DNA of 64,000 bases from positions 62,001 to 126,000 of the forward strand of contig NZ_LGSS01000001.1 of the NCBI RefSeq assembly GCF_001190785.1. The letters run 5' to 3'. Source of the DNA: Gottschalkia purinilytica. Lineage in GTDB: Bacteria > Bacillota > Clostridia > Tissierellales > Gottschalkiaceae. A model generated the notes under the pieces. That model was given only the letters and a program-made list of their open reading frames with translations, was not told the origin of the DNA and made no database searches. Below are positions 37,301-45,347 of the stretch, piece by piece; position 1 is the first letter of the stretch; each line of letters starts with the position of its first letter. Made by a program: the position numbers and the translations under genes.

Positions 37301-37673
37301 AGTAGTCAATCCACGATATAAACTCAAAAAGATTTCTTAAAGCAAGAATAGCTTCTTCTCTAGTAATAGGAGCACTTGTATGAACTGCTTTATTCCCTAG
37401 TTGTTGAATGTACTTGAGCATAGGAAGTAAATTAACATCAATTATGCTTCTAAAAGTGTAGTCATGTATTAATGTTGCTAAATTATCCTGATATGGAGCA
37501 TTCAGCTCTTCGTCATAACTAAAAACCCATTTGACAGCTAATTCTAAAGCTCTACGAGTTAATATTGCTGTAGATGCATATGAAACAACTAAACCTTTTT
37601 CAGCCTCAATACAAGCCCCCGAGAAGCTATCGTATAATTTATGTTTCTTTAAAAAACTAAAGTTATATTGCAT
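34347..37673 (-). CDS. hsdR: Type I restriction enzyme, R subunit (HsdR, EcoEI-like)
   Basis: Motor and nuclease subunit of 1108 residues. Domains: DUF4145-like helical region (about 15-125), coiled coil (about 140-185), HsdR_N nuclease with PD-(D/E)XK residues in FVDYVLYGDDG and VIEAKKT (E258, K260), SF2 helicase with Walker A MATGSGKT (about 371-378), IIIDESH, GLTATP and the QMIGRGTRL motif VI, then an EcoEI_R_C-type C-terminus. All catalytic motifs are intact. GTG at 37685 is in frame, but ATG 37673 follows GGTGGGG better. Seventeen bases after the DUF6602-like gene. Confidence 0.94.
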   Translation of the reverse strand: MQYNFSFLKKHKLYDSFSGACIEAEKGLVVSYASTAILTRRALELAVKWVFSYDEELNAPYQDNLATLIHDYTFRSIIDVNLLPMLKYIQQLGNKAVHTSAPITREEAILALRNLFEFISWIDYCYSDELNTIDFDESILQDNEKQKKTRKELQDLYERLGSKDRKLEEVIKENEELRKKITAKRIENGQHRDFKVDEISEFKTRKMYIDLELQLAGWNIGTDCREEIEVQGMPNSSGVGFVDYVLYGDDGKPLAVIEAKKTSVDSRIGKQQAKLYADCLEKEHNIRPVIFYTNGFEYYLWDDVSYPERQVSGIYTKSELEWLIYKRKNKKSLKTTYIKNEITNRPYQKMAIQAVCDILEKGHRKALLVMATGSGKTRTAISIVDVLINKGWIKNILFLADRTALVRQAKKNFKNLLPELSLCNLLDNKDNPESRMIFSTYPTMMNAIDETKSKDGSKLFSSGHFDLIIIDESHRSIYKKYQAIFDYFDGILLGLTATPKSDIDKNTYEIFDLENNVPTYAYELGEAIKDGYLVPYHTIETKMKFMEEGIHYDDLSEEEKEHFEETFDDGVTDISGEALNSFLFNNNTIDTVLHTLMEQGIKVEGGDKLGKTIIFAKNKKHADFIVKRFNILYPKYNSGFIKTIYTDIKYVDTLIDDFSTKDKLPQIAVSVDMLDTGIDIPEIVNLVFFKKVRSKAKFWQMIGRGTRLCENLFGVEMNKDGFRIFDYCSNFEYFRENKMGKEAKLNKSLTEKLFNIKTEIIKELQRIEYQNKEYMSYRESLVDELIKFILQIDENRFDSRMKIKYIHKYNKKDAWNNITDKDIRDLEENITPLIPSIEDDELAKRFDYLMLTIEYSDLKGIVASKPKMKVITTAEKLSTKGTIATVKRQEHLITKVQTDEFWQEADIFEYEIVRKAFRDLIKFLDANVGTIYYTNFTDEVMEVKENEGEFNVNDLQSYRKKVNQYLKEHEDDLVVYKLRNNKPISEDDIKHLEKILWKELGTRDDYINEYGDEPLLRLASRIVGLDPTTANEAFSEFLSDETLNSNQMEFVKLVVDFIIDNGIIDKSIFNDQPFNKFGNVVTLFGDKLETAKSIMKKIDELNARIDIG

Positions 37674-37690
37674 ATTCCCCACCACCTATT

Positions 37691-38347
37691 TTAAATATGA
37701 GAGAACAGATTAAAAAAATACTTGGATACTGGCTTATCTTTAAACAACATAAAATCCCCAGTTATGTCCTTTATGATGAAAAAATCCTTATTCTCTCCTA
37801 ACTTTTCTTTATCTTTATCCATTGCTAAAACAAAATCTATATATTCATACTCTTTATACAGTTTTTCATCTAGTTCATATCCCTGAATATCTTCATCAAA
37901 GCGATAACTAAATTTTTTCAGTAAATTCCTCTCCTTTATTTCATAGCTATAACAAAACATTCCAACTTTCGGAACGTATTGACTATCTAGTTCCTTTAAT
38001 TCTTTTGCTAGCGCGTTTAGCTTTCTAAAATCACTTGTCTTCGCACAGGTTTTTACTTCAATAATCATTTCAACATCTTTTATATCTACTATAGAGTGCT
38101 CACCCAACCTCCTACACCTAGTAGTATTTTGGGTTACTATTACATCTATCTGATCTGATTCATATTTATTATGACAAATGACCCCTTTATGATAATGGAA
38201 ATGTTCAAATTGCTTTTTAACCTGCTCCTTAAGAAAGTCTTCTCTTATTTCACCTCTAGTCAAATTATGATTTATTATTTCAGATGCTTCAAATTGGAGC
38301 AACAACAACCTTTCAATATACTCATCAAACTCATCAAAGTATCTCAT
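37691..38347 (-). CDS. DUF6602-like protein with PD-(D/E)XK nuclease motif
   Basis: A 218-residue protein inserted between hsdS and hsdR. An N-terminal helix is followed by TRGEIREDFLKEQVKKQF, then a core with ESDQIDVIV (D65/D68), a strand, and MIIEVKT (E97, K99). That is the D...ExK layout of the PD-(D/E)XK fold and fits DUF6602. The ATG directly follows the hsdS stop (TAAATG), so it is translated with the restriction operon. It may be a second nuclease or a control protein; function unknown. Family naming is from memory and needs a profile search. Confidence 0.6.
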   Translation of the reverse strand: MRYFDEFDEYIERLLLLQFEASEIINHNLTRGEIREDFLKEQVKKQFEHFHYHKGVICHNKYESDQIDVIVTQNTTRCRRLGEHSIVDIKDVEMIIEVKTCAKTSDFRKLNALAKELKELDSQYVPKVGMFCYSYEIKERNLLKKFSYRFDEDIQGYELDEKLYKEYEYIDFVLAMDKDKEKLGENKDFFIIKDITGDFMLFKDKPVSKYFFNLFSHI

Positions 38348-39496
38348 TTAATCACCCCTAAACAAATCTCCCTTAAATGCTTTTTGCATTAAGCTGTTGA
38401 AGTTATTTTCCATTTCAAAAAGTGATTTTTGGATTAGCTCTTTTTGCTCTTCTATTTTTTGAATTTTATAGGCAAATTCATTTTGGAGTTTTATTGGTGG
38501 TAACTTAATATTGAGTTCTTTAATAATAGTTAAATTAAGTCCATTCATTATTGCTCCTTTATTTCTTAATTCAATTTGCATTAATATCATTGGATTTGAA
38601 TGTATTGATAAAGATAGAAAATAGGGATTAACTAAGTCTTTATTAGGTGTAATACAAGCTAAATGTTTTGAGTTAATTGCCAATGGTATATTTTGGGGCA
38701 CTACTGCTGATCTACCAGTTGTCCCCATTATAGATATTAATACATCGTCAGGATATACTCTATATCGTTTTAACTTTTCGAATTTTTCTTCTGTTATATA
38801 ACGTTCTTTGCCCCATTTAAATCTATTTGTTACAACATTGTCAATACCTAAAACATATATACCCTCAGAAACAAATTCAGAATGTAACAAATCGCTTCCA
38901 AAAGGTCCTGTTCTTATGCTACTTTTCTTTTTTAATGCTAAATCTTTTATCTGAACTTTTTCCCACTCATCATATTTTTCTGCCTTTGGACCGACATCAT
39001 TAATTAATAAAGATATCATTAATTCATCAAGAAGTTCAATTTGCTTCTTTCTTAAATCAATTAGTTCTTGTGCTTTATCTAACACTTTAACGATTTTCTC
39101 TTGGGTTTGGAGTGGTGGTAATGGAATTTTAATATTTTCTAAATACTTCTTTGATATATGTTTTAAACCTGCTCCTTTAAAACCATTTTCAAGGATATAT
39201 ATATTTCCACTTAGGAAGTAATAAACATACTTAAGTACTATTTCATATTTATTATTTGATTGAATAACAAAACAGTCTGTAGAAGTTGAAAATAAACCTT
39301 TAGAATAATGTATACTTGCATTACCACCAGTTCCAAAAATTAATGCTTCATTTTCAATTTCATATTCGTCAAGATATTTTGATAAAATATTACTTGAAGT
39401 ATAAAAAGGATATAAACCAGAAGTTTTTCCTTCACTAGCCTTAATCTTAGACTTTTTTAAGAAACTAAAACCATCTTTAATTGTTATATAATCCAT
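38348..39496 (-). CDS. hsdS: Type I restriction enzyme, specificity subunit (HsdS)
   Basis: A 382-residue DNA-recognition subunit with two target-recognition domains (about 1-125 and 180-335). The central spacer helix PLPPLQTQEKIVKVLDKAQE and the C-terminal repeat (KLPPIKLQNEFAYKIQKIEE) are the two conserved helices that hold HsdM and set the gap between half-sites. Both halves are full length, so a bipartite target is expected. Two bases after hsdM. Confidence 0.92.
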   Translation of the reverse strand: MDYITIKDGFSFLKKSKIKASEGKTSGLYPFYTSSNILSKYLDEYEIENEALIFGTGGNASIHYSKGLFSTSTDCFVIQSNNKYEIVLKYVYYFLSGNIYILENGFKGAGLKHISKKYLENIKIPLPPLQTQEKIVKVLDKAQELIDLRKKQIELLDELMISLLINDVGPKAEKYDEWEKVQIKDLALKKKSSIRTGPFGSDLLHSEFVSEGIYVLGIDNVVTNRFKWGKERYITEEKFEKLKRYRVYPDDVLISIMGTTGRSAVVPQNIPLAINSKHLACITPNKDLVNPYFLSLSIHSNPMILMQIELRNKGAIMNGLNLTIIKELNIKLPPIKLQNEFAYKIQKIEEQKELIQKSLFEMENNFNSLMQKAFKGDLFRGD

Positions 39497-39498
39497 TA

Positions 39499-40953
39499 TT
39501 AATCTACCATCCCTTCGATTTCATCTAGTAGATTTAATATTTTATCTTCTAAATCTCTAATATTTGCAAGTATTTGAATTGGCTCATCATACTCAACTTC
39601 ATGATATTGAATCTCTTTATATCTATTAATCGAAAGATCATAGTCATTATCTTTAATCTCATCTTTAGAAACTAAAAATGATTGCTCCGTTCTCTTTCTG
39701 TCAACTTCATTTTCAAGCGAATGATATCTCTTAATAATATCATCAATATCATTTTCTTCAATTGGCTGACGTTTATCATCTAAGGAAAATCCATCTGCTT
39801 TCATATCATAGAACCATACTTTATCTGTTCCACCAGCGCCAGTCTTTGTAAATATCATAATTGCAGTAGATACTCCTGCATATGGTTTAAATACTCCACT
39901 TGGCATTGATATAATTGCATGAAGATGATGATTTTCTAGAATCTCTTTTCTTATCGATTTATGTGCCCCAGAACTACCAAATAATACACCATCAGGTACT
40001 ATAGTTGCACATCTTCCACCCTTTTTAAGCATACGTAGCATAAGTGCTAAGAACAATAGCTCTGTCTTCTTTGTTTTAGTCACTTTCAATAAATCTGCTG
40101 ATACAGATTCGTAGTCTAGTGAACCTTTAAATGGTGGATTTGCTAGAACAAGTGTATATTTTTCTTCATCTTTATTTTGTTCAGATAAAGAATCTCTATA
40201 TTGAATATTTGGGCTTTCAACACCATGGAGCAACATATTCATTGCTCCTATACGAAGCATTGTTCTATCCATATCAAAACCATAAAACATACCTTCATTG
40301 TAATGTTTTTTTATTTCTTGAACATTAAATAGATTTTTATTGTTCTTTTGAATGTATTCACCTGCTGCAACTAAGAATCCTGCTGAACCAGCTGCTGGGT
40401 CAGCAATAATATCTGTTGGTGTTGGCTTCATAAGCTCCACCATCATTTTTATAATGTGTCTAGGTGTTCTAAACTGACCATTTGTACCTGCTGTAGCTAC
40501 TTTTGATAATAAATACTCATATAAATCACCTTTAGCATCTCTGTCATTCATAGGTAATGTATCAATATTTGTTACTATCTTTTCAAGCATTTGTGGTGTT
40601 GGAATCATAAAGATAGCATCATCCATGTATTTTGAAAATGCTGATTCTTTATCTGCATCCATGTTCTTTATAAAAGGAAATACCTTTTTAGAAACTACAT
40701 CATACATTTTATTGGCTCCAAGTTGCTTAAAATTTTTCCAACGAAGTTCTTGTTGGTCATCAGCAAATATTTTATCAACTTCAATACCTAATAGTTCTGC
40801 ATTTAACTCTAAATCATTTTGCTTATCATCTAAACCCTTTATAAAAAGAAGATATGTAAATTGCTCTATTACAGATAGTGGATTAGTGATACCACCTGTC
40901 CAAAATATCTCCCAGACTTTATCAATTTTCTTTCTTAATTCTCCTGTTATCAT
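39499..40953 (-). CDS. hsdM: Type I restriction enzyme, methyltransferase subunit (HsdM)
   Basis: N6-adenine DNA methyltransferase of 484 residues. HsdM N-terminal helical domain (1-130), SAM motif I ADPAAGSAGF (about 184-193), catalytic motif IV NPPF (272-275). It also shows GQFRTPRHIIKMMVE, the usual lead-in to motif I. ATG follows AGGAGG. First gene of the hsdM-hsdS-DUF6602-hsdR operon and complete, so host DNA should be methylated. Confidence 0.95.
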   Translation of the reverse strand: MITGELRKKIDKVWEIFWTGGITNPLSVIEQFTYLLFIKGLDDKQNDLELNAELLGIEVDKIFADDQQELRWKNFKQLGANKMYDVVSKKVFPFIKNMDADKESAFSKYMDDAIFMIPTPQMLEKIVTNIDTLPMNDRDAKGDLYEYLLSKVATAGTNGQFRTPRHIIKMMVELMKPTPTDIIADPAAGSAGFLVAAGEYIQKNNKNLFNVQEIKKHYNEGMFYGFDMDRTMLRIGAMNMLLHGVESPNIQYRDSLSEQNKDEEKYTLVLANPPFKGSLDYESVSADLLKVTKTKKTELLFLALMLRMLKKGGRCATIVPDGVLFGSSGAHKSIRKEILENHHLHAIISMPSGVFKPYAGVSTAIMIFTKTGAGGTDKVWFYDMKADGFSLDDKRQPIEENDIDDIIKRYHSLENEVDRKRTEQSFLVSKDEIKDNDYDLSINRYKEIQYHEVEYDEPIQILANIRDLEDKILNLLDEIEGMVD

Positions 40954-41080
40954 TTCTTTTGCCTCCTATTTTGTTTATCTATAAAACAACATCATAGAAA
41001 AATTCTAATGCTACTTAATTTTAAAGCCTCCTAATTTTGATATGTCCAGCTATCATACATTTTTAAATTTTTAAAGTTAT

Positions 41081-41311
41081 TTAATCTAATATTCTACCTA
41101 CTATTTCTAACCTTCTCTTACAACATTGCTGTTTAATAATCGTTATAAAATTATCATTTTTAACTATCTTTGATGGAGTACTTTTATATAAATCTGTTAT
41201 TTTTTCAATCATCAAATCCTCATTTATTTCATCATTCCAATAAGCCTCAATTAGAATATTGATTACATTGATAACTTCCCCCTGAGTTTTATAAAATTTT
41301 TTAACCTCCAT
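41081..41311 (-). CDS. Small conserved protein beside the type I system (TIGR04540-like)
   Basis: A 76-residue, mostly helical protein: VINVINILIEAYWNDEINEDL, then KITDLYKSTPSKIVKNDNF and KRRLEIVGRILD at the end. The YW-D-x-I and KRRLE pieces resemble TIGR04540, a small Firmicute family of unknown role; that assignment is tentative. ATG follows AGAGGTGAG, so it is probably translated. It lies 127 bases upstream of hsdM on the same strand and could be part of the same transcript. Confidence 0.6.
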   Translation of the reverse strand: MEVKKFYKTQGEVINVINILIEAYWNDEINEDLMIEKITDLYKSTPSKIVKNDNFITIIKQQCCKRRLEIVGRILD

Positions 41312-41370
41312 CTTCTCACCTCTTATATCATAACTTTAAAATTACTTCATTCTTATTTTAATCTTACTTT

Positions 41371-41740
41371 TTAGTAATTACAAGTATATTTAAGCCTTTT
41401 AAAAACAAGTGAAATCAAGCAATTACAATTCTTAACTCTCCTTATTATAGTTGTCCACTTTATAAGCTCAATAAAATCATCAACAATATTAATCCTCAGC
41501 CTCTTTCTATCTAAAATCCTATCTACCAAACCCGCATTATAAAGAATGTTAATATAAACTTGTCCTAGCTTTTTAGAAGTACATGACTTCCAACTAGCAA
41601 CAACGTGACTTTGTTTTTTCTTTCAAAGAACTCTACTATATCAGCCTTTGTAATAACCTTATCTTTTGCCTTTAACTTAATGTATAAGCAAAAACTTCCA
41701 CAGCTTTAAATAGATAACATATCTAACCCTCTTAATACAA
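41371..41740 (-). pseudogene. Decayed brxA-like gene (DUF1819, BREX)
   Basis: Minus strand, first frame: KLKAKDKVITKADIVEFFER then KNK. It shifts frame at an A-rich run (about 41613) and continues KQSHVVASWKSCTSKKLGQ, VYINILYNAGLVDRIL, ending at TAA 41371. The order FFxxK-xQSxxVAxW-xxxTxxKLxQVYxxILxxAGL is the core of the DUF1819/BrxA family as I know it. The N-terminal half is missing or unreadable. No other BREX gene is seen in the window. Confidence 0.55.
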
Positions 41741-41832
41741 GGATTTAAGCTATCTGCTATCAACATAATGTCTTAAATAAAGCAGTAGTTACTGCAGTTT
41801 TAATACACATAAAGAATATACCTCTGAAAATT
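41736..41832 (+). repeat. Island-flanking direct repeat, right copy
   Basis: From TACAAGGATT to CCTCTGAAAATT. It matches 33405-33500 in the same orientation, about two thirds identical with one gap. It lies at the border between the brxA-like remnant and the IS3 remnant. Confidence 0.5.
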
Positions 41833-41867
41833 CTAGTCTGAATCCCAGGTTTGGGACTCAAAAAAAC

Positions 41868-42345
41868 TCCTATCCTGTATCAAATTACTCCCGATATTTT
41901 ATTGAGAGCAATTTATTTTGTTTTATATTTAGTTTTAATTGTATTCTATTATTGTTATAATAACATATGTATTCTTCTATAATCTCAATGATCTGTTCAC
42001 TTGTAGCAGTAAAATCTTAAGAATAGAGAACTTCTTCTTTCAAATGAGAGAAAAATGATTCAATAAGAACATTATCAAAGCATACTCTGTTATGAGACAT
42101 ACTTTGAATAATATTCTTTTCATTTAAAAATGTCTGACTTAATTAGATCCTTATTCTTTACACTTTCATCAAACTTATATTTAATAAACTTCTTGTATCT
42201 AATCTTTGCAAGTAGTCCATTCTTTCTCATAATACGCCTACTTTTTTTATGATTTAACTTTAATTCAGCTATAGCTCTTCTATATCTGTATCTACACTTG
42301 TGCCTTGTGCAAATATCTTTAATAATATTGATGATTTGTTTTATA
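41868..42345 (-). pseudogene. IS3-family transposase OrfB remnant, core deleted
   Basis: Minus strand. N-terminal part: KCRYRYRRAIAELKLNHKK, then RRIMRKNGLLAKIRYKKF and KNKDLIKSDIFK before a stop at 42120-42122. In the next frame the C-terminal part follows at once: IIQSMSHNRVCFDNVLIESF, FSHLKEEVLYS, a stop, then IIEIIEEYICYYNNRIQ. The last acid of the DDE triad (Glu of ESFF) is present, while the segment with the two Asp is deleted. A non-functional relic. Confidence 0.85.
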
Positions 42346-42439
42346 TTTATTTATACTTTCCAACAATAATAAATACTTTTAAGGATCTTAAGAAACACTA
42401 AAATATATTTAACTGACTATTTGTATCTAAAAGATTCTA

Positions 42440-42640
42440 TAATACATACTAGGTCATATTTACCTATTTTCTTAAGATCTCATTCAGATTTCTAGAAAAT
42501 TCGTTACGCATTTCTAATTGACTAATTCTAAGATTTAGTTGTTCAATCTAAAAAAGTTCCCAAGTTCTTTTATTATAAATCGTATTGCTTGACTACAGGT
42601 GTTTAAAACGATGTGTCTCTCCATTTCATCAGTTTTAGAT
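42440..42640 (-). pseudogene. Possible IS3 OrfA remnant
   Basis: Minus strand frames contain RHIVLNTCSQAIRFIIKELG and, one frame on, ILRISQLEMRNEFSRNLNEI. The second piece looks like the leucine-zipper end of an IS3 OrfA. It is in the right place and order before the OrfB relic, but decay makes the call weak. Confidence 0.35.
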
Positions 42641-42680
42641 TAATTATTTAATCACTTCATTAAGTAAATGTATATATAAA

Positions 42681-42706
42681 CAACTATAATTACTAGTTTA
42701 TAGTTG
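42681..42706. repeat. Inverted repeat upstream of the TSCPD gene
   Basis: CAACTATAA and TTATAGTTG, nearly perfect arms of about 9 bases with a 7-8 base gap, just before a TATAAT at 42722-42727. It could be an operator or a leftover element end. Confidence 0.4.
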
Positions 42707-42787
42707 TATTCATTTCTATAGTATAATATAGTAATATAGAAAACGTTGAAATTATTTGAGATTATTATATGTAAAGGAGAGATTATT

Positions 42788-43033
42788 TTGAAATATGTCA
42801 CAAGTGGTGTTTGTTCAAAAGAAATTTCTTTTGAAATTAAAGATAATAAAATTAAAAATATTTCATTTTTAGGTGGATGTAATGGTAATCTTCAAGGGCT
42901 TGCAAGCTTAGCAGAAGGTAGAGATGTTGATGAAGTAATCGAAAAGCTTAAAAACATAAAATGTGGACATAAACTAACATCTTGTCCTGATCAGCTGTCC
43001 AAAGCATTAGAAGAATATAAGTCTACAAAATAA
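42788..43033 (+). CDS. TIGR03905 family TSCPD domain-containing protein
   Basis: An 81-residue protein. It begins YVTSGVCSKEISFEI, has LGGCNGNLQGLASLAEG, and ends with the C-terminal KCGHKLTSCPDQLSKAL that names the TSCPD domain; four Cys are conserved. Related domains occur at the end of some B12-dependent ribonucleotide reductases. An upstream ATG at 42746 is in frame, but AAAGGAGA (42773-42780) sits 7 bases before TTG 42788. Function unknown. Confidence 0.85.
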   Translation: MKYVTSGVCSKEISFEIKDNKIKNISFLGGCNGNLQGLASLAEGRDVDEVIEKLKNIKCGHKLTSCPDQLSKALEEYKSTK

Positions 43034-43045
43034 TTTTCTTAACTT

Positions 43046-43090
43046 ATAAAGCTCTATTTTGATTTAAATAGAGCTTTATAAATTTTATTA
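43046..43090 (+). terminator. Terminator after the TSCPD gene
   Basis: Twelve-base stem AAAGCTCTATTT/AAATAGAGCTTT, followed by ATAAATTTTATT. Starts 13 bases past the stop. Confidence 0.75.
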
Positions 43091-43225
43091 CAATTTATTT
43101 TTCTAATATTTTTATCCAATGAATAAGATTTTTTATACTTTTATATGGATAATTATCTACTTTTCTTTATAATAGTTTATTATTTAAATCGTTTAATACT
43201 TTCTAAAGTATATTTTTTCTAAGTC

Positions 43226-43420
43226 TTACTCTTGAGTAATAATTATAATTCCGTTAGTAAGTCCATATACATTACCTGCTAGTGTTCTTCCAAGTTGTGA
43301 CGCTATTTCTTCTTGTTCTTCTTTGTTTTTTGCTAGTATCGTGGGTACTCCAGCATCTATTATTAACTTCTCATCTACAGTAACTATTGCCAATATACTT
43401 CTAGTTGAACTCTCTTTCAT
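43226..43420 (-). CDS. Capping complex subunit for YIEGIA
   Basis: A 64-residue protein with VDEKLIIDAGVPTILAKNKE and GNVYGLTNGIIIITQE. It matches the short partner that accompanies YIEGIA membrane proteins in spore-forming Firmicutes. ATG follows GAGGAGA and lies 12 bases after the YIEGIA stop, so the two form an operon. Molecular role unknown; spore formers keep the pair. Confidence 0.8.
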   Translation of the reverse strand: MKESSTRSILAIVTVDEKLIIDAGVPTILAKNKEEQEEIASQLGRTLAGNVYGLTNGIIIITQE

Positions 43421-43432
43421 TTTTCTTCTCCT

Positions 43433-44323
43433 CTAATTTTCTTTTTTCTTTAATGTCTCTAATATAGGCACGTTCCTTACAATTTCTTTTAATAATTCAA
43501 TATCTTTTATTATAGGAACAATTAATAAAGCAACTTCACCATTATCAAAATTTTTTCGTGTTGAAACATATCTTTCCAATCCTAGTATTCTTGTGCATTC
43601 ATGTATTATAGCTGTTCTTTGTCCTCTATGATTTAATATTACTTTTTCATTCTCACCTTTTGGCTTTAATATAATTCCTATACCATTTTCAATTATTCTT
43701 TCTCTTGTTTCAGATAATCCAATATTCATAACATATATATCTCCTACATATAAGTTATCTTTATCTCTAAATTCTATAGTTGCTTCTTCTATATCAGCAA
43801 TATCTCTTATTGTATGTCCTTTTGTATAGTCTCTAAGTAATTTAATAATTGTTAGCCCGATTACAGAAGATACTCCTATTATAATGAACTTATTTTTTAT
43901 ATATTCTCTTAATAAAAATATACTTATAGTAGTAATTAATGATGAAATCATAACTATATAATTTCTTGCTTCGAAAGTTTTCGCTATTCCATCAATATAA
44001 GATTCTCCCCTAGGAAAGTAGTTTTCTTTTTCCATTGACGTTAGGCTTTCTTTCTCCATTTTACGAATATCTCTAAATTGTTGTATTGCTATAGCTAAAA
44101 ATGTTACTGCTACATAATTTTTAGAAAGTAATGCCGGATATGCTACTGCACCTATAGCAGATGCTATAAATCCCGTTGTAAGGTGTATTAGATATCCATT
44201 TGGATATGTTGGATATTGTCTAATATCCGACTTTAGCATCAACCATCTTCCTACAAATCCTACTGTAGTACCAGATAATATATATAAAACTATAGTTAAG
44301 TCTAACAGTCCTTTTTCTTGCAT
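43433..44323 (-). CDS. YIEGIA family membrane protein
   Basis: A 296-residue protein with about five membrane segments in the first 170 residues and a soluble C-terminal domain. The naming motif appears as SYIDGIAKTFEARNY (D for E). The C-terminus has MNIGLSETRERIIENGIG and NHRGQRTAIIHECTRI. An in-frame ATG at 44338 exists, but GGGAG is 8 bases before ATG 44323, which is chosen. Confidence 0.85.
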   Translation of the reverse strand: MQEKGLLDLTIVLYILSGTTVGFVGRWLMLKSDIRQYPTYPNGYLIHLTTGFIASAIGAVAYPALLSKNYVAVTFLAIAIQQFRDIRKMEKESLTSMEKENYFPRGESYIDGIAKTFEARNYIVMISSLITTISIFLLREYIKNKFIIIGVSSVIGLTIIKLLRDYTKGHTIRDIADIEEATIEFRDKDNLYVGDIYVMNIGLSETRERIIENGIGIILKPKGENEKVILNHRGQRTAIIHECTRILGLERYVSTRKNFDNGEVALLIVPIIKDIELLKEIVRNVPILETLKKKEN

Positions 44324-44395
44324 ATTAATAACTCCCATATTTTTTCTTTAACTATAGTTTATTTTGTACAACAAGGATAATACTATTCCATTAGA

Positions 44396-44428
44396 AATAA
44401 AAAAACTAGGAACAATCCCTAGTTTTTC
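44396..44428 (-). terminator. Terminator after the UPF0173 gene
   Basis: Stem AAAAACTAGG/CCTAGTTTTT with a 7-base loop; T-rich on the minus strand. About 90 bases past the stop at 44519 and before the YIEGIA gene. Confidence 0.75.
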
Positions 44429-44518
44429 TATACTGTATATTTCTTCTTTTAATTTGAGGTACTATCTTTTTAGCTTTCAGATATATCTATGTAATTTAAT
44501 CAAAAGTTTATCTGTAAT

Positions 44519-45199
44519 CTATTTTAATTCTATTATTTCTCCATATTGTAATATTTTAATTTTTGTATCTTTTACTTTATTTTTTAACTCATCTGGATTG
44601 GCTTGTATAATATCAAAAGTATTAAAGTGCATCGGTATAGCAGCTTTGGGCTTTATAAACTCTATAGCTTTGACTGCATCATTTATATCCATAGTAAAAT
44701 TACCACCTATAGGGATTAAAGCTAAATCTACATTCTCATCTTCTAATAGCTTCATATCCATAGTTAAACCTGTATCTCCTGCATGATATATTATCTTGTT
44801 ATTTATCTCAATTAAAAATCCACAAGGATTTCCACCATAAATTATATTTTCTCCTTCAAATATACTAGATCCATGTAATGCTGGTGTCATTTTTACTCGA
44901 CCAAATTCAAAGCTAAATCTACCACCAATATGCATTGTATGATTATTTATTCCCTTGTTGGATAAGTAATGTCCTATTTCAAAGTTACATATAACAGTAC
45001 AATTGAACTTTTTAGCTATTTCGATAGTATCTCCAAAATGATCTCCATGAGCATGAGTTAAAAATATATGTGTTAAATCCTTTAAATCTTCAATTCTTAT
45101 AGGACATGTCGGATTACCTGATATAAATGGATCTATTATAGCTTTAAAGTCTTTGTTTTCTATTATAAAAGATGAATGACTCAAATACTGTATTTTCAC
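44519..45199 (-). CDS. UPF0173 family metal-dependent hydrolase (metallo-beta-lactamase fold)
   Basis: A 226-residue MBL-fold enzyme of the UlaG/UPF0173 group. Zinc ligands: [10 protein letters not shown] (HxHxDH), [14 protein letters not shown] and IPMHFNTF. Substrate unknown; relatives include L-ascorbate-6-phosphate lactonase and a phosphodiesterase. GTG start at 45199 follows AGAGGTG. Stands alone with a terminator downstream. Confidence 0.9.
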   Translation of the reverse strand: MKIQYLSHSSFIIENKDFKAIIDPFISGNPTCPIRIEDLKDLTHIFLTHAHGDHFGDTIEIAKKFNCTVICNFEIGHYLSNKGINNHTMHIGGRFSFEFGRVKMTPALHGSSIFEGENIIYGGNPCGFLIEINNKIIYHAGDTGLTMDMKLLEDENVDLALIPIGGNFTMDINDAVKAIEFIKPKAAIPMHFNTFDIIQANPDELKNKVKDTKIKILQYGEIIELK

Positions 45200-45302
45200 A
45201 AAATCACCTCTTAACCTTTATCATATACCATCCATTAGCAACAAATTACTTCATTCTCAATAATGTTAATTTTATAGTAATAAGGTTTGTTAAACAAGCA
45301 CA

Positions 45303-45335
45303 GAAAAAGAGGTAAGTAAACTTATCCCCTTTTTC
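45303..45335 (-). terminator. Terminator after deoC
   Basis: Stem AAAAAGGGGATAAG/CTTACCTCTTTTT (with a few G-U pairs) and a T-run on the minus strand. Confidence 0.75.
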
Positions 45336-45347
45336 ATTAAATTAAAA

